This document shows, in pieces, positions 55,000 to 64,000 of a stretch of 64,000 bases of DNA. Made by a program: the position numbers and the translations under genes. The DNA is from Vombatus ursinus (taxonomy: Eukaryota; Chordata; Mammalia; Diprotodontia; Vombatidae): contig NW_020954562.1 in the NCBI RefSeq assembly GCF_900497805.2, positions 21,540,347-21,604,346 of the forward strand, in the 5' to 3' direction. Positions within the stretch are counted from its first letter, which is position 1, and every line of letters starts with the position of its first letter. The notes below the pieces were generated by a model. It did no database searches. It saw only the letters and a list, made by a program, of their open reading frames with translations, and was not told the origin of the DNA.

Positions 55000-56725
55000 A
55001 CTTCTCTCACTGTGGCCACCAGTGGTCTCCTTGCCAAATTCAATGGCTTTATCTTAGATTTCCTCTTCCTTGGCCTCCCTGCCTAGGCAAGTAACAATGG
55101 TGACCACTTAATACTTCTTCTTTTTCCTCTTTGGTTTCCATGAACAGGAACATTCTTGTTGTTTCTCTTATCTCTGGAATTGCTCATTCTCTCTCCTCCT
55201 TTGCTCCCATTCACCACCATCACTCCCTAATTGCAGATCTTTTTCAAGTCCTCAGCCTTTTGCTGATCTCACTTTACAGTAATTTGGTAAGCTCATCTCT
55301 CCTGACTTTAAACAGATGCTTCCCAGATCTAAACCTCTGTCTCTGAGATTCATATCAGTTGCACATTTCTAGTTCCCCGGAGAAAATACTCATTTTGATT
55401 CAATTTATGAAGCATTTATTGAAGGCCTACCATATTCAGAACATTCTGCTAGCTAGGTGCCAGCTAGATACAAAGTTCAAATAAGACTCCAGCTATGCTA
55501 GAATTTGAAGTCCAGAATGGGAATAATCTACATGCCTAGAAACTATAACAAAATCATACATAATATGTGTATTAAAAAAGGTTAAAAAAAAAAAAAGTAG
55601 GGACTGTGCCTGTCAAGGAGGATTAGAGAAAACTTCAAGGAAATTCTTGGATTTTTTGATTCTTTTGTGTTTGTATCTTCCTAGCATTGTTCCTGATACA
55701 CAATAGGTTCTTAAATGGTTATGGGTTGATAAAGGTGGAAACGTTTAAATTGGACCTGAAAGGATAGATAAATATTTCAGGCATATAAAATATATCCAGC
55801 TTATCTAAACCAAAGCTTACCTTTCTCCCCTCCTACAATCCCCCAGATGACTTTCCTTCCCATTACTATTAGTGGTACCATTATTCTTCTAGTCTCCTAA
55901 ACTCAAATATGCCAAATAACTTTGACTTTCATCTGCCATGTAAAAGAAACTGGTGCCAAATCTTGTTGTTTTTTTCCTTTAAAATATTCTTTTCATTCTA
56001 TCTTTTCTCTTCATTCCTGTTGTTTCCACCCTAGTAAGACTCTTATCATTTCATACTTAATTTATTTCAATAGTCTCTTCCTTGGTTTAGCTATTGGCAG
56101 TTAAGTCTCCAGAAAATTCTGCATTTTGCTACACTTATGACCCTAAAATATTTCATTATTTCATTTCATTACCTTTCCAACTAATCATAGCCAGTCTAAA
56201 CTCCTTTTGACTCATTTCTCACCACCATGATCTGGTCTTATCCTACCTATCTCTGAAATCATCCAGTCCAGTCTCTTTATTTTTTCAGGTGAAGAAACAG
56301 GCCCAGAGAGGTTGCCCAAGGTCACAAAGGAAATAAATGATAGAGCCCTGCTTCAAACTCAGGGCTTCTTTCTCCATATTCATTATTCTTTCTTGTCTTA
56401 CTAAAATTCCATGATCAGTCCCCTAATCCAAAACTAAAAAAAATTTAATTCTCTGTTTCTCTATTTAAATCTTACCTATCCGTCAAGAGTCAGCTCAAGA
56501 CTTTCCTTATTTGTGAAGTATTTGCTATCTGTTCCTTTCCATATGAATCCGTCTCCTTTCTCTGAATTTCTATTGTGTCACATAGTTTGGTATGTACATG
56601 TTCTTTAATTGGAGCACATGTTTTCTTGTCTTTTCCGCTACTAATAAGAGTATCAGGCACCCCAGTTTTTTCATATTCCTTAGATCGTGCTAAGCACATA
56701 GTAAGTGCACAATAAATATTTAAGT
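55000..56725 (+). mobile_element. L2-type LINE, sense, with inserts
   Basis: This is the longest LINE relic in the window. 55000-55380 follows the reverse transcriptase part (CTTTACTGTCCTGAAACTTC, GTGGTCTCCTTGCCAAATTC, GGTGACCACTTAATACTTCT, AGATGCTTCCCAGATCTAAA). 55800-56240 follows the next part (CCCCCAGATGACTTTCCTTC, ATTTATTTCAATAGTCTCTT). 56455-56725 is the 3' end (GCACATAGTAAGTGCACAAT). Other old repeats sit inside at about 55385-55790 and 56260-56400. The coding frame is destroyed by many changes. Confidence 0.65.
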
Positions 56726-56734
56726 CAGTATGGT

Positions 56735-56880
56735 ACAGTTGTAAGCCAAAAGAACCTGGGTTAAAATCTTGGCTTAGTCACTTGGTTCACATCCCTAGCT
56801 TTCAGTTTCCTCATATGTAAAATAATGAGTTTGGTTGAGATGACTTTTATGGGCTTTTCTGGCTTTTAGTCTATGATTCC
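56735..56880 (+). repeat. MIR/CORE-SINE, sense
   Basis: AAAAGAACCTGGGTTAAAAT, CTTTCAGTTTCCTCATATGT and GAGATGACTTTTATGGGCTT are in MIR order. Confidence 0.7.
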
Positions 56881-56939
56881 ATGATTCTTCTTATTGGTGA
56901 TTCATGTGGGTACAGAATAGGGAAGACATTCGAGGCTAA

Positions 56940-57180
56940 GAGAAGAGTGTGAGCCACAGAATAGATGCAGGAATCAATATGGTGTGTTCTAGGAAAGAGA
57001 TCAACCTTTGGGAGTGATGGGTTTTTATTGGAAAATGGTGGGCCAGTAAAGCTGTTAAAATGTGTAATTGTGGGCAGTGAAGTAGAAGAATTAATGTTGT
57101 AAAGCTTAAAATGCTTGAAAAATGAAGGGATGGAGATTTGAAGATCTTTTAGGGTGGGAGGAATGGAAGGGAACACAGTG
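56940..57180 (+). repeat. Old interspersed repeat, family not assigned
   Basis: CCACAGAATAGATGCAGGAA, GAGTGATGGGTTTTTATTGG and AATGAAGGGATGGAGATTTG resemble the tail part of the repeat type at 2510-2990. Weak. Confidence 0.3.
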
Positions 57181-57181
57181 C

Positions 57182-57400
57182 CTACCATGTGCCAGTCATT
57201 GTGTGAAGCACTTTATTATCTTGTTTGATCTTAATCATGTAGGGTAGGCGCTATCATGATCCTCATTTCACAGTTGAGAAAACTAAAGCCGACAGAGTTT
57301 AAATGACTTGGGCACTCCTAATAAGCAACTGAAGCCAAATCTGAACTTAGGTCTTCCCAATTTCTGGCCCAGTGCTCTCTCCCCTACATTCTTCCTTAAC
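57182..57400 (-). repeat. MIR, antisense
   Basis: ACCATGTGCCAGTCATTGTG, TAGGGTAGGCGCTATCATGA, TTCACAGTTGAGAAAACTAA and AATCTGAACTTAGGTCTTCC are in antisense MIR order. Confidence 0.75.
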
Positions 57401-57535
57401 CTGCCTTTTTTTTCCACCCTCATAACTGATCTATAGTTATCAAAACTCAGTTTTAGTAAGATAACATGTAAGAAGAATTTTTTCTTTTACCGTGGAAATT
57501 TGACATAGTATTCAGTGCATCTGGTGTATCATTAC

Positions 57536-57538
<3 letters not shown>

Positions 57539-57572
<34 letters not shown>
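57539..57572 (+). repeat. (GT)n microsatellite
   Basis: About 17 GT units after ACAAC. Confidence 0.95.
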
Positions 57573-57574
<2 letters not shown>

Positions 57575-58579
57575 ATACCCAGTATGGTATTTTTTTTTTC
57601 TTGACCTAAAATTAGGCTGAATTGTAAGTGATAAGGTATAGTCTTTTGGTTTTTGTACCTTTTGCCATGGTTCCATGGCTTTTTCTTTGCCTAAACTTTA
57701 TTATGCCTAATGGGAAGCTAGCAGTCTGTAGATAGAAATTTCCTATGTAGATAAACCAATCTCTTGGAGCAAGATTTCCAGTGTTCTGGCAAAAAAGAAA
57801 TCCTGAAACCATGTAATGTGTTACATTGTTTTGCTCAAGGACAAGGTCACCTCACCATTCTCCTTTTTTGGAATCATTCCAAAAAACCCTGGATGCAAAC
57901 TCTATGTCCTTTATCCCTTGGTATAAAACAAGATATTTGTTTTCAACTTCTCAGTGTGTATGGTATGTTTACATGTATTCACTTCAAAGAATCCCTATGC
58001 TATTATGGGTATTTTTGGTAAGAAAAATCTTACTTTTAAGAAAAGGAAAGACATTTCTGGGTCTTGTTTAAAATCTCTTTGGTAAACAGTTAATCATTTA
58101 AAAATCAACACTCCTATAAATATAATCAAACAGGATTAGTTGCAAGAAAAATGAACAAAAGACATCTTCTGGAAGTTAAATTATCACTTGGTTTGGATAT
58201 TTGTTAATGAAACGTTTGATTCTGGCTTTTTTCTCTCCTCCAAAGCCTTACTTTATGTATTATAAGTATTAACGTTTAGTTTGTATACCATTGTACTCTA
58301 GGGATATAGACTGATGAGTTTTTCATTGAATTACGCCTTCAGAAGGGACATTTAGGGTCATTTAATTCATATTCCTGATGTTAGGCATAGTCATACTTTG
58401 ACAATTTCAAGCCAAGTAATAATTTGTCTTATATTTAACTCTTCTAGAGATCATGTTTCAATCTTTTTCAATATCCTTTTCAATAGTTAACATTTTATAT
58501 TGTCAGGATTTTAAAAGATCTAATCCAAGTTCTTCTTATACTTTAAGTCCATTTTATTTGTGGTACACTAAGAAGGCTG

Positions 58580-58740
58580 TAAGTTTGAGAATCGAGTTCA
58601 AATTCAGGCATTACTGCTTTTGACCTGTCTTAACCTTGGGCTAGTCACTTAACTTCTGGGGCCTCAGTTTACTCATCTGTAAAACAAAAGGGTTGGACTA
58701 GATGGCCCCTAGACCTTCACAACTTTAATTCATTATCCTA
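58580..58740 (+). repeat. MIR/CORE-SINE, sense
   Basis: TTGGGCTAGTCACTTAACTT, GGGGCCTCAGTTTACTCATC and GGGTTGGACTAGATGGCCCC: a well-preserved 3' half. Confidence 0.8.
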
Positions 58741-58779
58741 GTAATGGGTACACTGTTTTGGACTGTTATCATTTTGTAA

Positions 58780-59001
58780 TCTTTATTTTTTAAAATTCTG
58801 AACTTAAGAAATAAAACAATCATTTCCATAACAAAATAGAATAGAAAAAAAAGAGTTGACCATAAAGCTACAAATCTATTATTACAATTTGCTTTTCCTT
58901 TTGAATATATAATGAAGTTATCATGTAACTTTCTTTTTCCCCCCTTCCTTACTCTTCCACTCCCTTTGCCCTAGAGATGGCTACCATTAGACAGACAGAC
59001 A

Positions 59002-59050
<49 letters not shown>

Positions 59051-59285
59051 AAAACCATACTGTACATACTTCTATTTATCATTTCTTTCTATGGACACAG
59101 ATAGCATCTTCCTTCATAGGTCCTTTGTAGTTAATTTGTGTATTTATAATAGTCAAAATGACTTGGTTGCTCAAAGTTATTCTTAAAACAATATTGCTGT
59201 TACTTTATACAACATTCTCTTGGTTCTGCTCATCATACTCTTCACTATTTCATGAAAGTCTACCATGTTTTTCTAAGGTCATTGA
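58780..59285 (-). repeat. L1 3' UTR, antisense, with long (AC)n
   Basis: TTATTTTTTAAAATTCTGAA, TATTACAATTTGCTTTTCCT, GTTACTTTATACAACATTCT, TGGTTCTGCTCATCATACTC and AAGTCTACCATGTTTTTCTA match the antisense L1 3'-end order. An (AC)n microsatellite of about 23 units (59003-59048) lies inside, after (ACAG)n. The small open frame through it is chance. Confidence 0.7.
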
Positions 59286-59289
59286 GCTC

Positions 59290-60180
59290 ATCATTTTTTA
59301 AAATTTTTTTAACTTTTCCCCCCCTTAATAGTATTTTATTTTTTCAAATTACATGTAAAAATAGGTTTCAACATTTACTTTTATAAGATTTTGAGTTCCA
59401 TATTTTTTTCTCCCTTCCTTTCCTGCCTTCCTAAGATGGCAAGCAATCTGATATAGGCTATACATGTACAATCATCTTCAACATTTTTCCACATTAGTCA
59501 TGTTGTGAAAGAAGAATCAGAACAAAAGGGGAAAACCGTGAGAAATTTAAAAAAGAAGAGAGAGAAAATAGTATGGTTCAATCTGCATTCAGACTTCATA
59601 GTTCTTTCTTTGGATGTATAGCATTTTCCATCATGAGTCTTGGATTGCTGAGTATTGAGTATTGCTGAGAAGAGAGAAGGCTATCAAAGTTGGTCATCAC
59701 ACAATGTTGTTGTTACTGTGTGCAATGTTCTCCTGGTTCTTCTCACTTCACTCAGCATAATTTTATGTAAGTTTTCCCAGGTTTTTCTGACATGTACCTG
59801 CTTACCATTTCTTAAAGCACAATAGTATTCCATGACGTTTATATACCATAAATTATTCAGCCATTCCCCAGTTGATAGGCATCCCTACAATTTCCAGATC
59901 TTTGCCACCTCAAAGAGAGCTACTGTAAATATTTTAGAACATACAGGTTCTTTTCCTTTTTCCCTAATCATTTTGGGAAATAAACCTAATAATGGTATTA
60001 CTGGGTCAAAAGCAGTTTTATGAGTCGTTGGAGATAATTCCAAGTGGCTCTGCTAAATGGTTGGATTAGTTCACAGTTCCACCAGCAGTGAATTCGTGTC
60101 CAGTTTTTCTGTATCCCCTCCAGCATTTATCACTTTACCCTCCTATCATTCTAGCCAATCTAATAGGTATAAAATGATTA
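59290..60180 (-). mobile_element. L1 3' end, antisense (3' UTR and end of ORF2)
   Basis: Antisense order: TTTCAAATTACATGTAAAAA, ATTAGTCATGTTGTGAAAGA, TTCTCCTGGTTCTTCTCACT, GCACAATAGTATTCCATGAC, CCATTCCCCAGTTGATAGGC, TACTGGGTCAAAAGCAGTTT, CCACCAGCAGTGAATTCGTG and TTGTTTTAATTTGCAAT. The last phrases are the antisense of the conserved ORF2 C-terminus. It is the best-preserved antisense L1 end here, 5' truncated and inactive. Confidence 0.9.
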
Positions 60181-60189
60181 TCTCATGGT

Positions 60190-60420
60190 TGTTTTAATTT
60201 GCAATAAACTCTTTACATATGTTATCTCATTTGATCCTCACAACTACCCTGTGAGGTAGGTGCTATCATTATTACTATTTTGCAGATGAGGAAACTGAGG
60301 CTGAGAGAGATTAAGTGACTTGCTGAAGGCCACACAGGTAATAAATAACTGAGGCAGGATTTGAACTCAGGCTGACTTTTAAGTCTAGCATTCTTTCCAC
60401 TATGCTGCCTAGTTGCCTGG
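60190..60420 (-). repeat. MIR, antisense, full length
   Basis: CTTTACATATGTTATCTCAT, GTGAGGTAGGTGCTATCATT, AGATGAGGAAACTGAGGCTG, AGTGACTTGCTGAAGGCCAC and GATTTGAACTCAGGCTGACT are in order. Confidence 0.85.
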
Positions 60421-60534
60421 TATTTTTGTTAAGATAGCACCATAAGCTCAACAGAGGAAATTGACAGTTACATCTCTCTCTCTCTCATGCTTTTATTAAG
60501 TCACCTGATATCCCAAGTGTTTTTTGTTTTTTGT

Positions 60535-61060
60535 TTTTTTTTTTTAATCTTTAAAATTTTTACTCTTATGTCTTGTTTGGACTAGCGGTTTATATGTAAA
60601 TTTTTTTTTTAATTTTGGGTGTCTTTTTTTAAAAGTTAAAAAAAACCCTTAAAACTTAATGAACATCATCCAACATGAATATTTCCTCATACAAAGAATA
60701 GAAAAGGGAATTGTATATAAAACTATGGATTCATATTATATCCTTCAAAAAAAGTATATATTAAATTTCACATGATAGTACCAACACTGCCCTGCTTGTT
60801 TATGTCCCCTTCTTTCTTCTATGGTTTTTTAATGTTTCATTGACTTTTCTTTTATTCCCTTCATTCTCACTACCCAAATCTCTTCTCCTTGGTGACAAAT
60901 AAATATAGTTAAGCAAAACAAATTCACACATTGATTGTGTTTGAAAATATATGTCTCATTCTTCACCTCTAGGCCATCACCTTTCTACCAAGAGGTGTGA
61001 ACCATGTTTCATAGTATTATGGAGTTTGGGTTATGGGTATCTTTTTTTTGCCCAAGGGTG
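60535..61060 (-). repeat. L1 3' UTR-like, antisense
   Basis: TTCCTCATACAAAGAATAGA, ATATCCTTCAAAAAAAGTAT, AGTTAAGCAAAACAAATTCA and AGGCCATCACCTTTCTACCA recur in the window's other antisense L1 pieces. Edges are unclear. Confidence 0.5.
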
Positions 61061-61081
61061 GGGGATGAGTGAGAAAGACTC

Positions 61082-61103
61082 TGTGTGTGTGTGTGTGTGT
61101 GTG
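61082..61103 (+). repeat. (GT)n microsatellite
   Basis: Eleven TG units followed by AGACAGAGGTAGGG. Confidence 0.9.
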
Positions 61104-61345
61104 AGACAGAGGTAGGGGGCAGGAGGGATGGGAAAGAGGAGTCTCAGTGTCTTTTAAAAAAATAATATTGATAATCTTAATAGTGGTCCTTTGAGAGATC
61201 CCACTTACATAAGCTTTCAGTGTTCCATTTCTCTAAACCTAAGATTCTCCCTTTGGTCCTCTTTCTTTACCCTCTTTTTGTCTTAGCATTCCACTATGAA
61301 AAATTTCTTTGGAATTATCAAGTAGATCCAGTGTGGATCACACTA

Positions 61346-61518
61346 AGATGCCCTTTTTTTTTTTTTTTTGGTGAGGCAATAGGGGTGAAGTGACTTGCCC
61401 AGGGTCACACAGCTAGTAAGTGTCAAGTGTTTGAGGTCGAATTTGAACTCAGGTCCTCCTGACTCCAAAGCCAGAGCTCTATGCACTGTGCCACCTACCT
61501 GCCCCAAGATGCCTTTTT
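61346..61518 (-). mobile_element. Marsupial CORE-SINE with near-perfect TSD
   Basis: AAGATGCCCTTTTT at the left and AAGATGCCTTTTT at the right flank a complete antisense short-form SINE: GGTGAAGTGACTTGCCCAGG, CTAGTAAGTGTCAAGTGTTT, CAGGTCCTCCTGACTCCAAA, GCCACCTACCTGCCCC. Confidence 0.95.
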
Positions 61519-62954
61519 GAAAATAGCAAGTGGTGCCCATCATCAGGACTGTCTGTCTCTGTCTCCCTCTGTCCTTCAGCCTCCCTCTCCTTGCCTCTTC
61601 TCTCCCTCACACACACTCCACTTATACAGATCAGCCATTTGTCTATTACTATAGCCTTAGAGTTGTTTGAGATTTGAAATGGAGTTTCCCTTAGTGTCTG
61701 TTTCTCTCTGTTTCTCTCTCTGTCACACACACACACACATTATGAGTTAGAGATAGGACAAGACTAGTTCTTCCTATCCAAACCCAATCCTCTATTCATC
61801 ATCCTGCACTGGCTTTCATCACCATATAGAAATTGGAAAATCCACGTGGTCATAACACTGTGCTTCTCAAAATACATATAAATTGACATGGCCTCTGTTC
61901 TTTAGGGATTTACCATAATCAGAGTTAGGATAGGAGAAACAAACAGGAACATGCAAGCACTTGCTCCTGGAGAACACATTAAGCAAAGAAACTAACATGA
62001 AGATGCTGGTGAAAAATAGGCTGCCTTTGTTTGTTGCATCATGCAGGCACTATTCTTTTGCCTCTCACATCTCTGATCAACTGTTAGAAAATGGCTTTTT
62101 CTTTTTTCATTTAAAATGGGGGTGGAAGGAGGGTAGAGTTGGCAAACTTTCACCAGTGCCATGTTTTGGACAGCTGGCAAGCCAAGAATGATTTTTACAT
62201 TTTTAAATAAAATAAAAAAATTTTACTTACAACTGTAAAAGGCATTCTTAGCTCCACAGGTTAGTCTCAAAGTAGGCTGCTGGCCATAGTTTGGCCACTT
62301 CTGATAAAAGATCAGTTCCACCTTTTAAAATTTGGCTTAAGTGCTAGCACTTTGATCTGAAGTCCTGTTTATCATGTGGAAGTACTGGAATCTCCTTTCT
62401 CACTTTAACCTCCTCCTAGTTCTTCCATGCTGCTGTGACAGTTGCCATAACTTAGTAAGGATGAGATTGGCAATGCTATCCTAATAGCAGATGCTTCCTT
62501 TTCTGTTCTTCAGCTCTCTGCCTGAATTTACAGGAGTTGCCACCACATGATGCCTTCTGTAGGGTGATAGATTTAGAGGTGCAAGTGGTCTTAGACACAG
62601 CCTCTCATTTTACAAATTAAAGAAGCTTTGAGCCAGAGAAGACAGGTGAAGTGAATTGCCAGATGCTGGAGTCCTAATGGGGAGACTTGGCTTGGGTTTG
62701 TGTAACTCAAGGAAAATAGAAATGTCATAAGTAATTTAGTATATTTTCTCATAAAATTTAGCTTTGTATTAAAATAACACAATGTGGAGCCTAGGCTAAG
62801 GTCAGGAAATACAGGCTTGGCTGGGACTATAGAGGTGATTATATACTCTCCTGCTCAAGGGATAGGGTAAAGCAAGAGTTGGGGGAGAGCAGCCTTAGTT
62901 TATATAGATGGAGTCAGGAATACATAAGACTTGTGGCCCATCCCACAATGTTCT

Positions 62955-63720
62955 GATTACTCTTCTTGTTATTATTTGCTAACCTAGGCATTGTCTGTCC
63001 AAAAATATGATGCTGAGAAGTGAACACAATACTTCTAATATGGTCTGGTCAGGACACAATATAGAAAGAAAATACCATGTCCTCTTTTCCTGAAAACTGT
63101 GCTTCATTATGTGGCCAATAATCATATTAGCTTTTTTGGCTGTTGTATCACAGTGTTGACTCACTGAATAGATTGAAAAATCAACTAAAACCCCTAGATT
63201 TTTTTCAGTCAAATTGTCTTCTAAACATGCCTCACCCTTCTACTTGTAAAATTTATTTCTTGAACCTGTGTAAGACTTGAAATGTATCCATATTATATTT
63301 AATCTTGTTGGATTCAGTTCAGTTTTCTGGACTGTAAAAGTCTTTGAATCCTGACTGTCATCTTGTCTATTATCTGTCTCTTCTAGCTTTGGATCATTTG
63401 CAACTTTGATGAACATTCCATCTATACTTTCTTCCAAGTCATTTGATAAAAATGTGAACTGGCCACACACAGTTACTTTCACGTGACACTCCTGAACAAC
63501 TTTTAGGCTGATGTGGAACAATTAATGATTATCCTTTCAATCAGTTATTTAGCCAGTCATAGTTCACTATGTTGTGCAATCTTCTATCTCACATCTGCAT
63601 TTTTTTCCCACATGAATAGCAGGTGATATTTTATCAAACACTTTGATATAACTGATTTATTTATATCTGATCAGTCTTCTAGTCTCCCATTGTCCCTCAG
63701 ATTAATTGTTCCTGTCTATA
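62955..63720 (-). mobile_element. CR1/L3-type LINE reverse transcriptase relic
   Basis: Read on the minus strand, two adjacent frames resemble the C-terminal half of CR1-type ORF2. One has NDLEESIDGMFIKVANDPKL, where I would expect NDLEEGIEG...FADDTKL. The other has EKNLGVLVDFSIYSVSQHC and AKKANMIIGHI, where I would expect EKDLGVLVD...SQQC and AKKAN.ILG.I. The catalytic FADD is changed to VAND and the frames are separate, so it is dead. The upstream part (63540-63720) is more decayed. CR1/L3 activity ended long ago in mammals, so this is among the oldest pieces here. Confidence 0.8.
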
Positions 63721-63956
63721 GCTTCATAATCTTTTTCACCCCTGCTCAGAAACTTAAGATTCTCCCTTTGTCTCCCGTTATAAACCAAACAATCCTTGAG
63801 GGAAAGAATAATGCCTTAAATCGTCTGTATTTTGCATGTAGTTAACTTATATCTTTTCTCATTTGACCTGCTTACTTTCCTCCAGCTATCATCTTATATA
63901 TTTCTGACCTCCGGGTTGTTAACAATTTTCCGCGGGGTTTCCTTTCATAGCCGTTA

Positions 63957-63974
63957 GGGGGGGGGGGGGGGGGG
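63957..63974 (+). repeat. Uninterrupted run of 18 G
   Basis: G18 after CCGTTA, near the window's right edge. Confidence 0.95.
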
Positions 63975-64000
63975 CTATTTTTGTCCTCAAATGCTTTATA

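Larger units (their letters stand above)
51192..64000 (+). other. RAPGEF2: RAPGEF2 intron downstream of the alternative first exon
   Basis: No coding exon was found to the end of the window, including the expected LPADF exon. 51192-53730 and 53870-54560 are unique AT-rich DNA with nothing I recognise. 57600-58560 and 61740-62950 are also free of recognisable repeats. The rest is repeats listed separately. Confidence 0.75.

Noticed and set aside
51192-64000. Search for the next RAPGEF2 exon (LPADFTKLHL, VTHVSSSHSG)
   Set aside because: No matching sequence with splice sites was found, so it should lie beyond 64000.

Overview
The window is vertebrate nuclear DNA that is AT-rich, intron-like and full of retroposons, and its repeats point to a marsupial. 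It has many copies of a tRNA-derived CORE-SINE (GGGGCAGCTAGGTGGC... / ...AAGTCACTTAACCCC) with the body seen in marsupial WSINE/MAR-type elements. It also has marsupial-style L1 3' ends, L2 and CR1/L3 relics and hAT MITEs. None of the SINE copies carries the 3' unit I associate with the main opossum SINE, so an Australian marsupial is somewhat more likely than a didelphid. That last step is inference.

The only host gene I can support is RAPGEF2 (PDZ-GEF1, a Rap1/Rap2 guanine nucleotide exchange factor), on the + strand. Four pieces are visible: a 76-bp exon (18160-18235), a 168-bp exon (20145-20312), an 18-bp microexon (23030-23047), and about 28 kb further on an alternative first coding exon (51132-51191). 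The fourth starts with MKPLAIPANHG, the N-terminus I remember for the canonical human protein. The first three belong to the long isoform, which has an extra N-terminal cyclic-nucleotide-binding-like domain. Both routes stop at a codon boundary and should join the same downstream exon (starting LPADF). That exon is not in this window, and neither is the exon upstream of 18160.

Layout: 1-18159 is intron with MIR/CORE-SINE, L2, L1 and hAT relics and a 134-bp inverted templated duplication (8641-8774 copied to 9914-10047). 18160-23047 is the exon cluster, relatively poor in recognisable repeats. 23048-51061 is a long intron containing SINEs with intact target-site duplications, an L1 3' end, hAT MITEs, a solo LTR (28337-28917), a G28 tract and a repeat-free block (31280-32180) that may be regulatory. 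49550-51191 is mostly repeat-free and leads into the alternative first exon, whose leader has an upstream ORF ending on the start codon as ATGA. 51192-64000 is intron again, with a long L2 copy, several L1 3' ends and a CR1/L3-type reverse transcriptase relic at the right edge.

Almost all other open frames are chance or repeat-derived. I see no other protein-coding gene, structural RNA gene or CRISPR array. Repeat boundaries are hand-drawn and most are good to about 10-20 bp; those fixed by target-site duplications are exact.
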